A stretch of 22,298 nt of DNA from contig JBNJHN010000029.1 in the NCBI GenBank assembly GCA_051748565.1, positions 1 to 22,298 on the forward strand, written 5' to 3'. Every line of letters begins with the position of its first letter. The stretch's first letter is position 1. Source of the stretch: SKPH01 sp051748565. GTDB lineage: Bacteria > Bacillota > Dethiobacteria > DTU022. The position numbers and the translations under genes are program-made. Shown piece by piece: positions 15,708 to 22,298 of this stretch. The notes under the pieces are model-generated. The model did no database searches, was not told the origin of the DNA, and saw only the letters and a list, made by a program, of their open reading frames with translations.

Positions 15708-15722
15708 GTTTAATGGAGAAAA

Positions 15723-16319
15723 ATGAACAATACCCGGCGCAGCACCCAGACCCGAAATGCTATTCTGAATGCAGCCACCAGCTGCTTCAGCGCTTACGGT
15801 TATGACGCCACCGGCGTCGCCGAAATTTGCGACAGGGCAATGGTCAGTAAAGGCGCTTTTTACTATCACTTCGAAAGCAAAGAAGCGGTCTTTTTAGAAT
15901 TGATCGACGCCTGGTTAAATAACCTGGAACAAACTCTGAAATCAGTAATAACTTGTGCCCAAACTGTTCCTGCGGGTTTGCTCGAAATGTCCGACAATAT
16001 CCAACCGGTGATCGAAAATAATCCCGAAATTATGGGCTTGTTCCTCGAGCTCTGGACCCACGCCAGCCGTAATGAAAAAGTTCGTTCTGCAACCATTGCC
16101 CCCTACCATCGCTACCAGGAAATATTTACTGAATTGATCCAACGCGGTATTGCCGAAGGGTCTTTCAAGCCGGTCGAGCCTGCAACGGCCGGTCAACTTT
16201 TATTATCACTCTTCAGCGGGTTTTTTCTCCAGGCTGCTCTGGATCCTAACGGTGTTAACTGGGGCCTGACTATACATGAAAGTTTAAATATACTTCTTAA
16301 CGGATTAAGAGAGGATTGA
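15723..16319 (+). CDS. TetR/AcrR family transcriptional regulator
   Basis: A 198-residue repressor-type protein. The N-terminal helix-turn-helix domain covers about 8-56: TRNAILNAATSCFSAYGYDA, then TGVAEICDRAMVSKGAFYYH with the KGAFYYHFESKE recognition-helix signature. The remaining helical domain would bind the ligand; length and C-terminal pattern resemble regulators of fatty acid and acyl-CoA metabolism, but the effector cannot be read. ATG at 15723 follows GGAG by 5 bases. The SDR gene begins 5 bp after its stop, so the two are one operon. The mutase operon converges on this unit and the phosphatidyltransferase is divergent, so either may also be a target. Confidence 0.93.
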   Translation: MNNTRRSTQTRNAILNAATSCFSAYGYDATGVAEICDRAMVSKGAFYYHFESKEAVFLELIDAWLNNLEQTLKSVITCAQTVPAGLLEMSDNIQPVIENNPEIMGLFLELWTHASRNEKVRSATIAPYHRYQEIFTELIQRGIAEGSFKPVEPATAGQLLLSLFSGFFLQAALDPNGVNWGLTIHESLNILLNGLRED

Positions 16320-16324
16320 TTAAT

Positions 16325-17377
16325 ATGATTCTTGTTACCGGTGCTACCGGGCATCTTGGTAATGTGCTTGTACGAGAGTTGATCTCTTCCGGTGAAAAGA
16401 TCAGGGCTCTGGTTCCCCCCGGGGATGCTCTTCTTTCCCTACAGGGAATGCCTGTCGAAATAATTTTCGGTAACATCCTCAATCGGGATCAGCTAAAAAA
16501 AGCCATGCACGAAGTTAAAACTGTATTTAATCTTGCCGGAGTAATCGCCATCAGGCCGGGGATGGAAGATATCATGTGGAAGGTTAACGTTGAGGGAGCC
16601 CGCAACGTGGCTGAAGTTGCCCTCGAAAGCGGGATTGAAAGGCTGGTGCATGTAAGCTCGGTTCATGCTTTCCGCCGTGAACAACATGGTATAACCATTG
16701 ATGAAAAAACACCTCTGGCCCTTGATAGTCAGATCGGATCTTACGATCGGACCAAAGCCGAAGGAACTAAAGCTGTTCTCGAAGTGGTAGAAAAGGGTCT
16801 TGATGCAGTTATCGCCTGTCCGAGCGGAATAATCGGCTCTCATGATTACCTGGAATCTGAGATGGGTCAAACCCTGGTTTCATTTGCCAGTCGTAAAATA
16901 GATATTTTAGTAGATGGAGCATATGACTTCGTTGACGTCAGAGACGTGGCCAGAGGTTTGATACAGACCAGGGACAAAGGCATCAGTGGAGAAATATACA
17001 TCCTTTCCGGAACCCGTGTAACGATCGGTGACCTGCACCGGATGGCACAAAAGACGGCCGGTATAATTTCACCTCGGATTGTGGTACCGATGAAGCTGGC
17101 TATGTTGGCAACCACTTTAATCCAAAAAATATCTTTTTTACTAAAAACAAATTCGCGCTACACTGTCTATGCTTTGCAAACACTGGTTGACAATTCGGTG
17201 TTCAGTTATCAAAAAGCCTGGCATGACCTGGAGTACAAACCGCGACCGCTTGCCGAAGCTGTAAGCGATTTTCTGAAGTGGTGGAACCTGCAGCAAAATA
17301 AATCCAGGGCAAAACCGAAGGGGAAATTTATAAAAAAACAGCGGGTTAATGCAATAAAAGAGACAACCGGTTCTTAA
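16325..17377 (+). CDS. NAD(P)-dependent epimerase/dehydratase (extended SDR, dihydroflavonol-reductase-like)
   Basis: Rossmann-fold oxidoreductase of about 350 residues. It opens MILVTGATGHLGNVLVRELI with the TGATGHLG cofactor loop; the NLAG motif, the catalytic VSSVHAF segment and the YDRTK (YxxxK) catalytic pair follow. DFVDVRDVARG matches the extended-SDR pattern of dihydroflavonol-4-reductase and HpnA-like proteins. The C-terminus is basic (KSRAKPKGKFIKKQR), which is unusual. The frame opens at TTG 16316, inside the TetR stop, but that codon abuts the AGAGG ribosome binding site; ATG at 16325 lies about 10 bases from it and is preferred. The substrate is unknown. Its stop overlaps the convergent mutase small-subunit stop by 4 bases. 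Confidence 0.87.
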   Translation: MILVTGATGHLGNVLVRELISSGEKIRALVPPGDALLSLQGMPVEIIFGNILNRDQLKKAMHEVKTVFNLAGVIAIRPGMEDIMWKVNVEGARNVAEVALESGIERLVHVSSVHAFRREQHGITIDEKTPLALDSQIGSYDRTKAEGTKAVLEVVEKGLDAVIACPSGIIGSHDYLESEMGQTLVSFASRKIDILVDGAYDFVDVRDVARGLIQTRDKGISGEIYILSGTRVTIGDLHRMAQKTAGIISPRIVVPMKLAMLATTLIQKISFLLKTNSRYTVYALQTLVDNSVFSYQKAWHDLEYKPRPLAEAVSDFLKWWNLQQNKSRAKPKGKFIKKQRVNAIKETTGS

Positions 17378-17392
17378 AAGCGGTTCTTAAAA
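17368..17392. repeat. Short tandem duplication at the convergent gene ends
   Basis: CGGTTCTTAAAA occurs at 17368-17379 and 17381-17392 (13-bp period). Both the plus-strand SDR stop (17375-17377) and the minus-strand mutase stop (17374-17376) fall in the first copy. Confidence 0.8.
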
Positions 17393-17781
17393 CTTTCGAA
17401 AACATAACCGGTTATATTATCCAGTGGTTCACCTGGAGTAAAAACCTGATCTGCGCTTCCTTTATTCAGCAGTTCTTCAGCATCATCTTCGGGGATAATT
17501 CCGCCAACAAGCACAAGGACATCGCCCATTCCTTTATCCGTTAGTATTTCCTTTATCCGCGGCACAAGGGTCATGTGTGCTCCGGAAAGAATGCTTAAAC
17601 CGACCACGTCAACATCTTCCTGAAGTGCAGATTCGGCAATTTGTTCAGGTGTCTGATGAAGTCCGGTGTAGATAACCTCAAAACCGGCATCACGCAGGGC
17701 CCTGGCCACTACCCTGGCTCCCCGGTCGTGCCCGTCAAGTCCCGGTTTGGCGACCAGTATCCTAAGCTTTCTTTCACTCAT
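17374..17781 (-). CDS. icmB: Acyl-CoA mutase small subunit, coenzyme B12-binding (IcmB-like)
   Basis: A 135-residue cobalamin-binding subunit. The base-off/His-on motif DxHxxG is at GLDGHDRG (Asp16, His18, Gly21), with His18 the cobalt ligand; the nucleotide-loop contacts appear as VGLSILSGAHM and LVLVGGIIP. The length equals stand-alone B12 subunits of split mutases such as IcmB and archaeal MCM. ATG at 17779-17781 has GGGG about 8 bases upstream. It follows the large-subunit gene by 89 bp, an unusually long gap in this operon that holds a dyad (17835-17859). It is assigned to isobutyryl-CoA mutase only because of residues in the large subunit; on its own it would fit any split mutase. Confidence 0.88.
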   Translation of the reverse strand: MSERKLRILVAKPGLDGHDRGARVVARALRDAGFEVIYTGLHQTPEQIAESALQEDVDVVGLSILSGAHMTLVPRIKEILTDKGMGDVLVLVGGIIPEDDAEELLNKGSADQVFTPGEPLDNITGYVFESFKNRF

Positions 17782-17834
17782 TTAATCACCCCTTACCTAA
17801 AGCACACTTTCTTATGCTTCATTGCCATTTATAT

Positions 17835-17859
17835 TCTGGGAATAACCATGGTTATCAGA
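17835..17859. other. Dyad symmetry between the two mutase subunit genes
   Basis: A 14-bp palindrome ATAACCATGGTTAT (17842-17855) flanked by TCTG (17835-17838) and CAGA (17856-17859), with a 3-base bulge on one side. It is not followed by a T run on either strand, so it is not a standard terminator. It could be an mRNA stability or processing hairpin or a protein-binding site. Confidence 0.4.
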
Positions 17860-17870
17860 CTTCTGATTCC

Positions 17871-19532
17871 TTAAAACAGCGGTTTTTCTCTGTATTCTCC
17901 GAAAACTTCTTTCAGGGTAGCAACAATCTCCCCCTCGGTTGCGTAGACTTTAACCGCTCCTAAAATCTTAGGTATCAGGTTGTCAGATCCAGAAGCTGTC
18001 TGTTTCAGCTCTTCAAGGCTGCGCCTGACGGCATCCCCGTCACGGTTCTCTTTCAATTGTTTAAGCCGCCCGACTTGTTTTTCTTCCACGGAGGGATCAA
18101 TTTTTAACAGATCAATCTGCACCTTTTCACCGCTGTTATAGCGGTTTACACCCACTACTACCTGCCTGCCCTGATCAACATTCCGCTGGTATTCATAAGC
18201 GGCGTCAGCAATCTCCTGCTGGAAAAATCCACAGTCAATAGCAGGAAGGACCCCACCGAGGTCATCTATGCGCCGGAAATACTCTTCGGCCTCTGCTTCC
18301 AGTTGATTGGTCACTGTTTCGATAAAGTAAGAGCCGGCCAGGGGATCGATCGTATTGGCCGCACCACTCTCATAAGCGATGACCTGCTGAGTGCGCAGGG
18401 CAATCTTAACCGCTTTTTCCGTGGGAAGGGCCAGAACCTCGTCCATAGAGTTGGTATGCAGCGACTGTGTTCCCCCAAGGACAGCTGAAAGTGCCTCGAT
18501 AGTTGTCCGCACAATATTGTTTTCAGGTTCCTGGGCAGTCAGGCTGCAGCCCGCTGTCTGGGTATGAAAGCGCATTTTCAGCGAACGTTCATCTTTTGCC
18601 CCGTAGCGCTCTTTCATACGGCGGGCCCAAATCCGGCGGGCCGCCCGGTATTTACAGATTTCTTCAAAAAAATCGATATGGGCATTAAAGAAAAATGATA
18701 AACGCGGGGCAAAGCGGTCCACATCCAACCCGGCCATGATTCCGGCCTCAACATACGCAAAGCCGTCGGCCAGGGTAAAGGCGAGTTCCTGGGCGGCAGT
18801 CGAACCTGCTTCCCGGATATGGTAACCACTGATACTGATCGTATTCCAGCGCGGCACGTGATCGGCAGCAAAAGCAAATATATCGGTAATCAGACGCATG
18901 GAGGGTTCAGGAGGAAAGATCCACGATTTCTGGGCAATATATTCCTTCAGAATATCATTTTGAATCGTACCGCCTACTTTATCGAGGCTGATGCCCTGCT
19001 TTTCAGCGTTGGCAAGGTACATGCACCAGAGAATCGAAGCAGGCCCGTTTATAGTCATTGATGTGGTTACCTGGTCGACCGGAATCCGATCAAAGAGGAC
19101 TTCCATATCTTCCAGTGAATCGATGGCCACCCCGCAGCGGCCCACTTCACCCAGAGATCGTTCACTGTCGGAATCATATCCCATAATGGTCGGCATATCG
19201 AAGGCAACACTTAAACCGGTCTGACCCTGCTCGAGCAGGTAGCGGTAGCGGCGGTTGGAATCGTAAGCATCTCCAAAGCCCGAAAACTGGCGCATCGTCC
19301 AGATCCGTCCCCGGTACATATTGGCCTGCACACCCCTCGTGTAGGGGTAACTGCCCGGGAAGCCGATCTCTTCTTCATAATCTATGTTCTCTGTGTCAAG
19401 CGGAGTATACATAGCTGCTATATGCCTGCCGGAAACAGTAATAAAAGGTCCGCTTCGCTCTTCCATCCGACTTACCTCTTCCTGCCAATTCACTTTTTTG
19501 TCAGCAATGCGATCAGATTTGTTTTTATCCAT
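17871..19532 (-). CDS. icmA: Isobutyryl-CoA mutase-like large subunit (usually auto-named methylmalonyl-CoA mutase)
   Basis: Catalytic TIM-barrel subunit (553 residues) of an adenosylcobalamin carbon-skeleton mutase, without its own B12 domain. TRGVQANMYRGRIWTMRQF begins at 65; TIQNDILKEYIAQ ends at 201; GYHIREAG has His238. With a constant offset of 6 to P. shermanii MCM numbering, Gln191 and His238 match Gln197 and His244, but Tyr89 is Phe83 and Arg207 is Gln201. Tyr and Arg read the substrate carboxylate in MCM; Phe plus Gln is the pair known in isobutyryl-CoA mutase, while 2-hydroxyisobutyryl-CoA mutase has Ile plus Gln. The likely reaction is isobutyryl-CoA to n-butyryl-CoA. ATG at 19530-19532 follows the MeaB stop by 3 bases. 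Pivalyl/isovaleryl-CoA activity is possible. Confidence 0.85.
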   Translation of the reverse strand: MDKNKSDRIADKKVNWQEEVSRMEERSGPFITVSGRHIAAMYTPLDTENIDYEEEIGFPGSYPYTRGVQANMYRGRIWTMRQFSGFGDAYDSNRRYRYLLEQGQTGLSVAFDMPTIMGYDSDSERSLGEVGRCGVAIDSLEDMEVLFDRIPVDQVTTSMTINGPASILWCMYLANAEKQGISLDKVGGTIQNDILKEYIAQKSWIFPPEPSMRLITDIFAFAADHVPRWNTISISGYHIREAGSTAAQELAFTLADGFAYVEAGIMAGLDVDRFAPRLSFFFNAHIDFFEEICKYRAARRIWARRMKERYGAKDERSLKMRFHTQTAGCSLTAQEPENNIVRTTIEALSAVLGGTQSLHTNSMDEVLALPTEKAVKIALRTQQVIAYESGAANTIDPLAGSYFIETVTNQLEAEAEEYFRRIDDLGGVLPAIDCGFFQQEIADAAYEYQRNVDQGRQVVVGVNRYNSGEKVQIDLLKIDPSVEEKQVGRLKQLKENRDGDAVRRSLEELKQTASGSDNLIPKILGAVKVYATEGEIVATLKEVFGEYREKPLF

Positions 19533-19535
19533 TAC

Positions 19536-20501
19536 TCAGCCACCCTTTTCCTGGTCATCGCCATAAAAATTGATCTTTTCAAGCAGGTCTGCGGCTGCAC
19601 TGTATGGATCCAGTTGGCGATGGACAATCTTTTCGACCAGGCTTTCCAATTCAATTTTTACCTTAACCTGATCCCAGATGCGGTTCTTGACCAGGTACTC
19701 AACCTGTTCGGTCAGTTCGCGACTCACTCTCTCGCGCCGTATTTCCAGCAGGCGGCCGCTTTTTTCAATATGCTGACGGTGGTCCTGAAGGGCTTTCCAT
19801 AGCTCCTTAATACCTTCGTTATTCACCGACACGGTCGATATTACCGGTGGACGCCAGTCCGGATTTTTTTTCATATCAAGCATCATATTTATTTCTGTAA
19901 CCATTTTATCCGCGCCGGGCAGGTCCGACTTGTTAACAGCAAAAACATCGGCTATCTCCATGATTCCGGCCTTTATAGTCTGTACACTGTCTCCACCGGC
20001 AGGTGTGAGTACCACAATTGTTGTATCAGCTGTTTTAACAATGTCAACCTCCGATTGGCCAACACCTACAGTCTCGATCAGAATTATATCTTTACCGAAG
20101 GCATCAAGCACCTGGATCGCTTCCCTGGTAGCCCTTGAAAGACCGCCTAAACTGCCTCTTGTACCCATACTGCGAATAAAAATATCCTGATCCAGGGCAT
20201 GATCCTGCATCCGGATTCGATCACCTAAAATGGCCCCACCGCTGAAAGGGCTTGTCGGGTCAACTGCAATTACACCAACTGTCAGGCCGTCCTTCCGCAG
20301 CTGTTTCAGAAGCCAGTCAACCAGTGAACTTTTGCCTGAGCCCGGTGCTCCGGTTACACCGATCACGTAAGCATTTCCTGTCCGCGGATAAATATCTTTA
20401 AGCAATTCCCTCTTACCGGGATCGTCATTTTCCACGAGCGAAATTAGCCTTGCAGCTGCACGCCTGTTACCCTCCAGTAGCTCTGCAACCAGTTGCTGCA
20501 T
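19536..20501 (-). CDS. meaB: MeaB/ArgK-type G-protein chaperone of the B12 mutase
   Basis: P-loop GTPase of the G3E family that gates adenosylcobalamin loading and protects the mutase from inactivation. Walker A GAPGSGKS at 51-58, the switch-like GGAILGDRIRM at 88-98, ETVGVGQSE at 143-151 and NKSD at 190-193 are all intact. 321 residues, normal length, with the C-terminal helical dimerisation arm present. ATG at 20499-20501 has GGAGG 5 bases upstream. The gene ends 3 bp before the mutase large subunit, so the two proteins are made together. In many isobutyryl-CoA mutases this G-protein is fused within the enzyme (IcmF); here it is separate. Confidence 0.95.
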   Translation of the reverse strand: MQQLVAELLEGNRRAAARLISLVENDDPGKRELLKDIYPRTGNAYVIGVTGAPGSGKSSLVDWLLKQLRKDGLTVGVIAVDPTSPFSGGAILGDRIRMQDHALDQDIFIRSMGTRGSLGGLSRATREAIQVLDAFGKDIILIETVGVGQSEVDIVKTADTTIVVLTPAGGDSVQTIKAGIMEIADVFAVNKSDLPGADKMVTEINMMLDMKKNPDWRPPVISTVSVNNEGIKELWKALQDHRQHIEKSGRLLEIRRERVSRELTEQVEYLVKNRIWDQVKVKIELESLVEKIVHRQLDPYSAAADLLEKINFYGDDQEKGG

Positions 20502-20582
20502 TTATCCTCCTCGTTAATCTTTGGATTCAATAATTTATGCTAAATGTACCTGTTAATGTTATTTAATGCAATTTTATATACA

Positions 20583-21110
20583 TTAATACTCTATTCCCTT
20601 ACAGGATTCTGCTCCCTTATCGTAATGATGCTTAATTGCCAGCACTTCACTGACCATGTCGGCAATTTTAACCAGTTCCGCGGAAGCACCCCTTCCGGTC
20701 AATATTACCGAAACCCGATCCGGTTTCTTTTTCAGTAGTTTTAATACTTCCTCTTCTGCAATTAATCCATAATCGACGGCCACGTTAATCTCATCCAGGA
20801 CAACCATGTCATAATCACCGCTCATGATCGCTTTTTCAGCCCGGGCAAAACCTTCCTTCGCCAGCTCCGTGTCAACCGGATCCGGGTTATCCCGACAGAC
20901 AAAACAGTCACGACCGGCTCGGACTACGGTCAGGTTAGGCATATGTTCGGTGGCCAGAAACTCCCCGTAATCGCGCCCTTTCATAAAATGAATCATAAAA
21001 ACGCGGTAACCGTGACCGAGGGCCCGCACAGCCTGGCCGACTGCCGCAGTGGTCTTTCCTTTGCCGTCGCCGGTAAACACCATAATCAGTCCCGGCTTTT
21101 CAGTAGTCAT
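20583..21110 (-). CDS. cobO: Corrinoid (cob(I)alamin) adenosyltransferase, CobO/BtuR type
   Basis: Transfers adenosyl from ATP to cob(I)alamin, making the coenzyme needed by the downstream mutase. The P-loop GDGKGKTTAAVGQAVRALGH is near residues 14-33, VVLDEINVAVDYGL is the Walker B region, and ILTGRGA follows. The C-terminus KHHYDKGAESCKGIEY matches the usual KHPYxxGxxAxxGIE(Y/F) end. 175 residues, normal for CobO. ATG at 21108-21110 has AGGAG about 8 bases upstream; 31 bp after the acyl-CoA dehydrogenase and 81 bp before MeaB. With no other cobalamin-synthesis gene around it, its role is more likely cofactor supply or recycling for the mutase than de novo synthesis. Confidence 0.94.
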   Translation of the reverse strand: MTTEKPGLIMVFTGDGKGKTTAAVGQAVRALGHGYRVFMIHFMKGRDYGEFLATEHMPNLTVVRAGRDCFVCRDNPDPVDTELAKEGFARAEKAIMSGDYDMVVLDEINVAVDYGLIAEEEVLKLLKKKPDRVSVILTGRGASAELVKIADMVSEVLAIKHHYDKGAESCKGIEY

Positions 21111-21141
21111 TTAAAGTGCTCCTTTCACTTGCTGCGAAATT

Positions 21142-22281
21142 TTAAGCAAGCAGATATCGTGAAATTACCAGCCGTTGAACCTCGCTGGTTCCTTCATAGA
21201 TCTGGGTAATCTTTGCGTCACGCATAAAACGTTCAACCGGGTAGTCACGGGTGTAACCGTAACCGCCGAATATCTGCACTGCGTTGGTAGTTACCTCCAT
21301 CGCTGTTTCCGAAGCAAACAGTTTAGCCATCGCAGATTCTTTGCCGTAGGGCAGACCGGCACTTTCCAGGTAAGCAGCCTGGTAGGTCAGGAGGCGGGAC
21401 GCTTCTATCTTGGTACCCATATCAGCCAGCATGAAAGAAATAGCCTGGAAATTGGCGATCGGCTGCCCAAACTGCTCTCTGCTCTTGGCATAATTTGCAG
21501 CCTCATCCAGGGCGCCCTGGGCAATTCCCACTGCCTGGGCGGCTATTCCGTTCCGCCCGCCGTCTAAGGTACTCATGGCAATTTTAAAGCCTTCGCCTTC
21601 TTTCCCCAGCAGGTTTTCTTTGGGTACCCTGCAGTTGTCAAAAATCAGCTCAAGAGTCGGTGAAGAACGCAGGCCCATCTTACGCTCTTTTTTACCGAAT
21701 GATAAACCGGGAGTTCCTTTTTCCACGATAAAAGCGCTGATCCCTTTTGCTTTTTTTTCTTTGTCGGTAACTGCAAAGACAATATTTATTTCGGCATCAC
21801 CGCCGTTGGTTATAAATATTTTATTGCCGTTAAGCACGTAAACGTCACCATCCAGTACGGCCGTTGTGCTCTGAGCGGCGGCATCTGTACCGGCAGTCGG
21901 CTCAGTCAGGGCATATGCTCCCAGTTTCTCCCCAAGGGCCATCGGTTCAAGAAATTTTTTCTTCTGCTCTTCGTTACCGTATTTGTAGAGAGGCCATCCG
22001 GCCAACGATATGTGAGCTGCCAGTGTGGTCCCTGCAGAAGCATCAACCCGGGAAAGCTCTTCCACGGCAATTACATAACTGATGAAATCGCAACCGGCAC
22101 CGCCGTATTCTTCAGGCCACGGGATCCCGGTCAGCCCCAGCTCCCCCATCTTGTCAAAGAGCTCTCTTGAAAATTCTTCTCGATCGTCGCGCTCTTCCGC
22201 ACCGGGTTTTAATTCCTTCTCCGCAAAATCGCGCACCATTTTACGGGTCATTTCCTGTTCTTCAGTTAGTACAAAATTCAC
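21142..22281 (-). CDS. Acyl-CoA dehydrogenase (short-chain, butyryl-CoA dehydrogenase-like)
   Basis: FAD enzyme forming trans-2-enoyl-CoA and passing electrons to electron-transfer flavoprotein. 379 residues, full length. Motifs: YALTEPTAGTDAAAQST (123-139), KIFITNGGDA (154-163), FGQPIANFQAISFMLADM (271-288), QIFGGYGYTRDYPVERFMRD (336-355) and IYEGTSEVQ with the likely catalytic base Glu363. A Glu in this position is typical of short-chain and butyryl-CoA dehydrogenases; isovaleryl-CoA dehydrogenases usually carry it elsewhere. The start is GTG at 22279-22281 with GGAGG about 8 bases upstream. It leads the mutase operon within this window, so butyryl-CoA from the mutase is a natural substrate; isobutyryl-CoA remains possible. 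ETF genes are not in view; more of the operon may lie to the right. Confidence 0.93.
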   Translation of the reverse strand: MNFVLTEEQEMTRKMVRDFAEKELKPGAEERDDREEFSRELFDKMGELGLTGIPWPEEYGGAGCDFISYVIAVEELSRVDASAGTTLAAHISLAGWPLYKYGNEEQKKKFLEPMALGEKLGAYALTEPTAGTDAAAQSTTAVLDGDVYVLNGNKIFITNGGDAEINIVFAVTDKEKKAKGISAFIVEKGTPGLSFGKKERKMGLRSSPTLELIFDNCRVPKENLLGKEGEGFKIAMSTLDGGRNGIAAQAVGIAQGALDEAANYAKSREQFGQPIANFQAISFMLADMGTKIEASRLLTYQAAYLESAGLPYGKESAMAKLFASETAMEVTTNAVQIFGGYGYTRDYPVERFMRDAKITQIYEGTSEVQRLVISRYLLA

Positions 22282-22298
22282 CTCTTAAACCTCCTTAG

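Noticed and set aside
17374..20501. Propionate-type methylmalonyl-CoA mutase with MeaB, joined with fumarase and fumarate reductase into a methylmalonyl-CoA pathway
   Set aside because: The large subunit has Phe and Gln at the two carboxylate-recognition positions, and no epimerase, carboxyl transferase or succinyl-CoA synthetase is in the window.
20502..20582. Cobalamin riboswitch or separate promoter before meaB
   Set aside because: The 81-bp AT-rich gap is too short and has no B12-box-like or structured sequence.

Overview
The window looks like a chromosomal piece of an anaerobic, amino-acid- or short-chain-acid-using Firmicute, with the Clostridia/Syntrophomonadia type the best guess. 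The reasons are oxygen-sensitive Fe-S enzymes (2-oxoacid:ferredoxin oxidoreductase, two-subunit class I fumarase), strong GGAGG ribosome binding sites, several TTG/GTG starts, and a coenzyme B12 acyl-CoA mutase operon. No RNA gene, CRISPR array, phage or transposase gene was seen. The sequence contains one run of exactly 100 N (11222-11321), so it is a scaffold with an assembly gap. Nearly all genes are on the minus strand; only a TetR regulator and an SDR gene are on plus.

Layout, following minus-strand transcription from right to left. (1) 22281-17374: acyl-CoA dehydrogenase, corrinoid adenosyltransferase, MeaB-type G-protein chaperone, then the large and small subunits of a B12 mutase. Active-site positions in the large subunit (Phe83, Gln201) match isobutyryl-CoA mutase rather than methylmalonyl-CoA mutase. 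(2) 15723-17377, plus strand: a TetR regulator and an extended SDR with a good promoter and a palindromic operator; their 3' end overlaps the mutase operon by 4 bp. (3) 15539-11371: a CDP-alcohol phosphatidyltransferase, DNA ligase LigA, and a PAS/AAA+/Fis sigma-54 activator. (4) 11360-11100: a GC-rich structured repeat broken by the N gap. (5) 11010-5663: a sigma-54 (-24/-12) promoter followed by leucine dehydrogenase and a four-gene 2-oxoacid:ferredoxin oxidoreductase whose delta ferredoxin is fused to a GltD/NfnB-like FAD-NAD(P)H module. (6) 5581-1: a sigma-70-type promoter, then fumarase alpha and beta, malic enzyme, an Fe-S subunit and a flavoprotein of a soluble fumarate reductase, and the start of a CaiB-type CoA transferase that runs off the left edge.

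How the genes may work together (inference). Leucine dehydrogenase and the ferredoxin oxidoreductase would turn branched-chain amino acids into branched acyl-CoAs under sigma-54 control. This parallels the Bacillus bkd operon, which also contains bcd and a sigma-54 activator gene, but here with a ferredoxin-type oxidoreductase in place of the lipoamide complex. Isobutyryl-CoA from valine could then be rearranged to n-butyryl-CoA by the mutase and oxidised by the acyl-CoA dehydrogenase; CobO supplies the cofactor and MeaB protects the enzyme. The C4 cluster links succinate, fumarate, malate and pyruvate without a membrane anchor or malate dehydrogenase in view.
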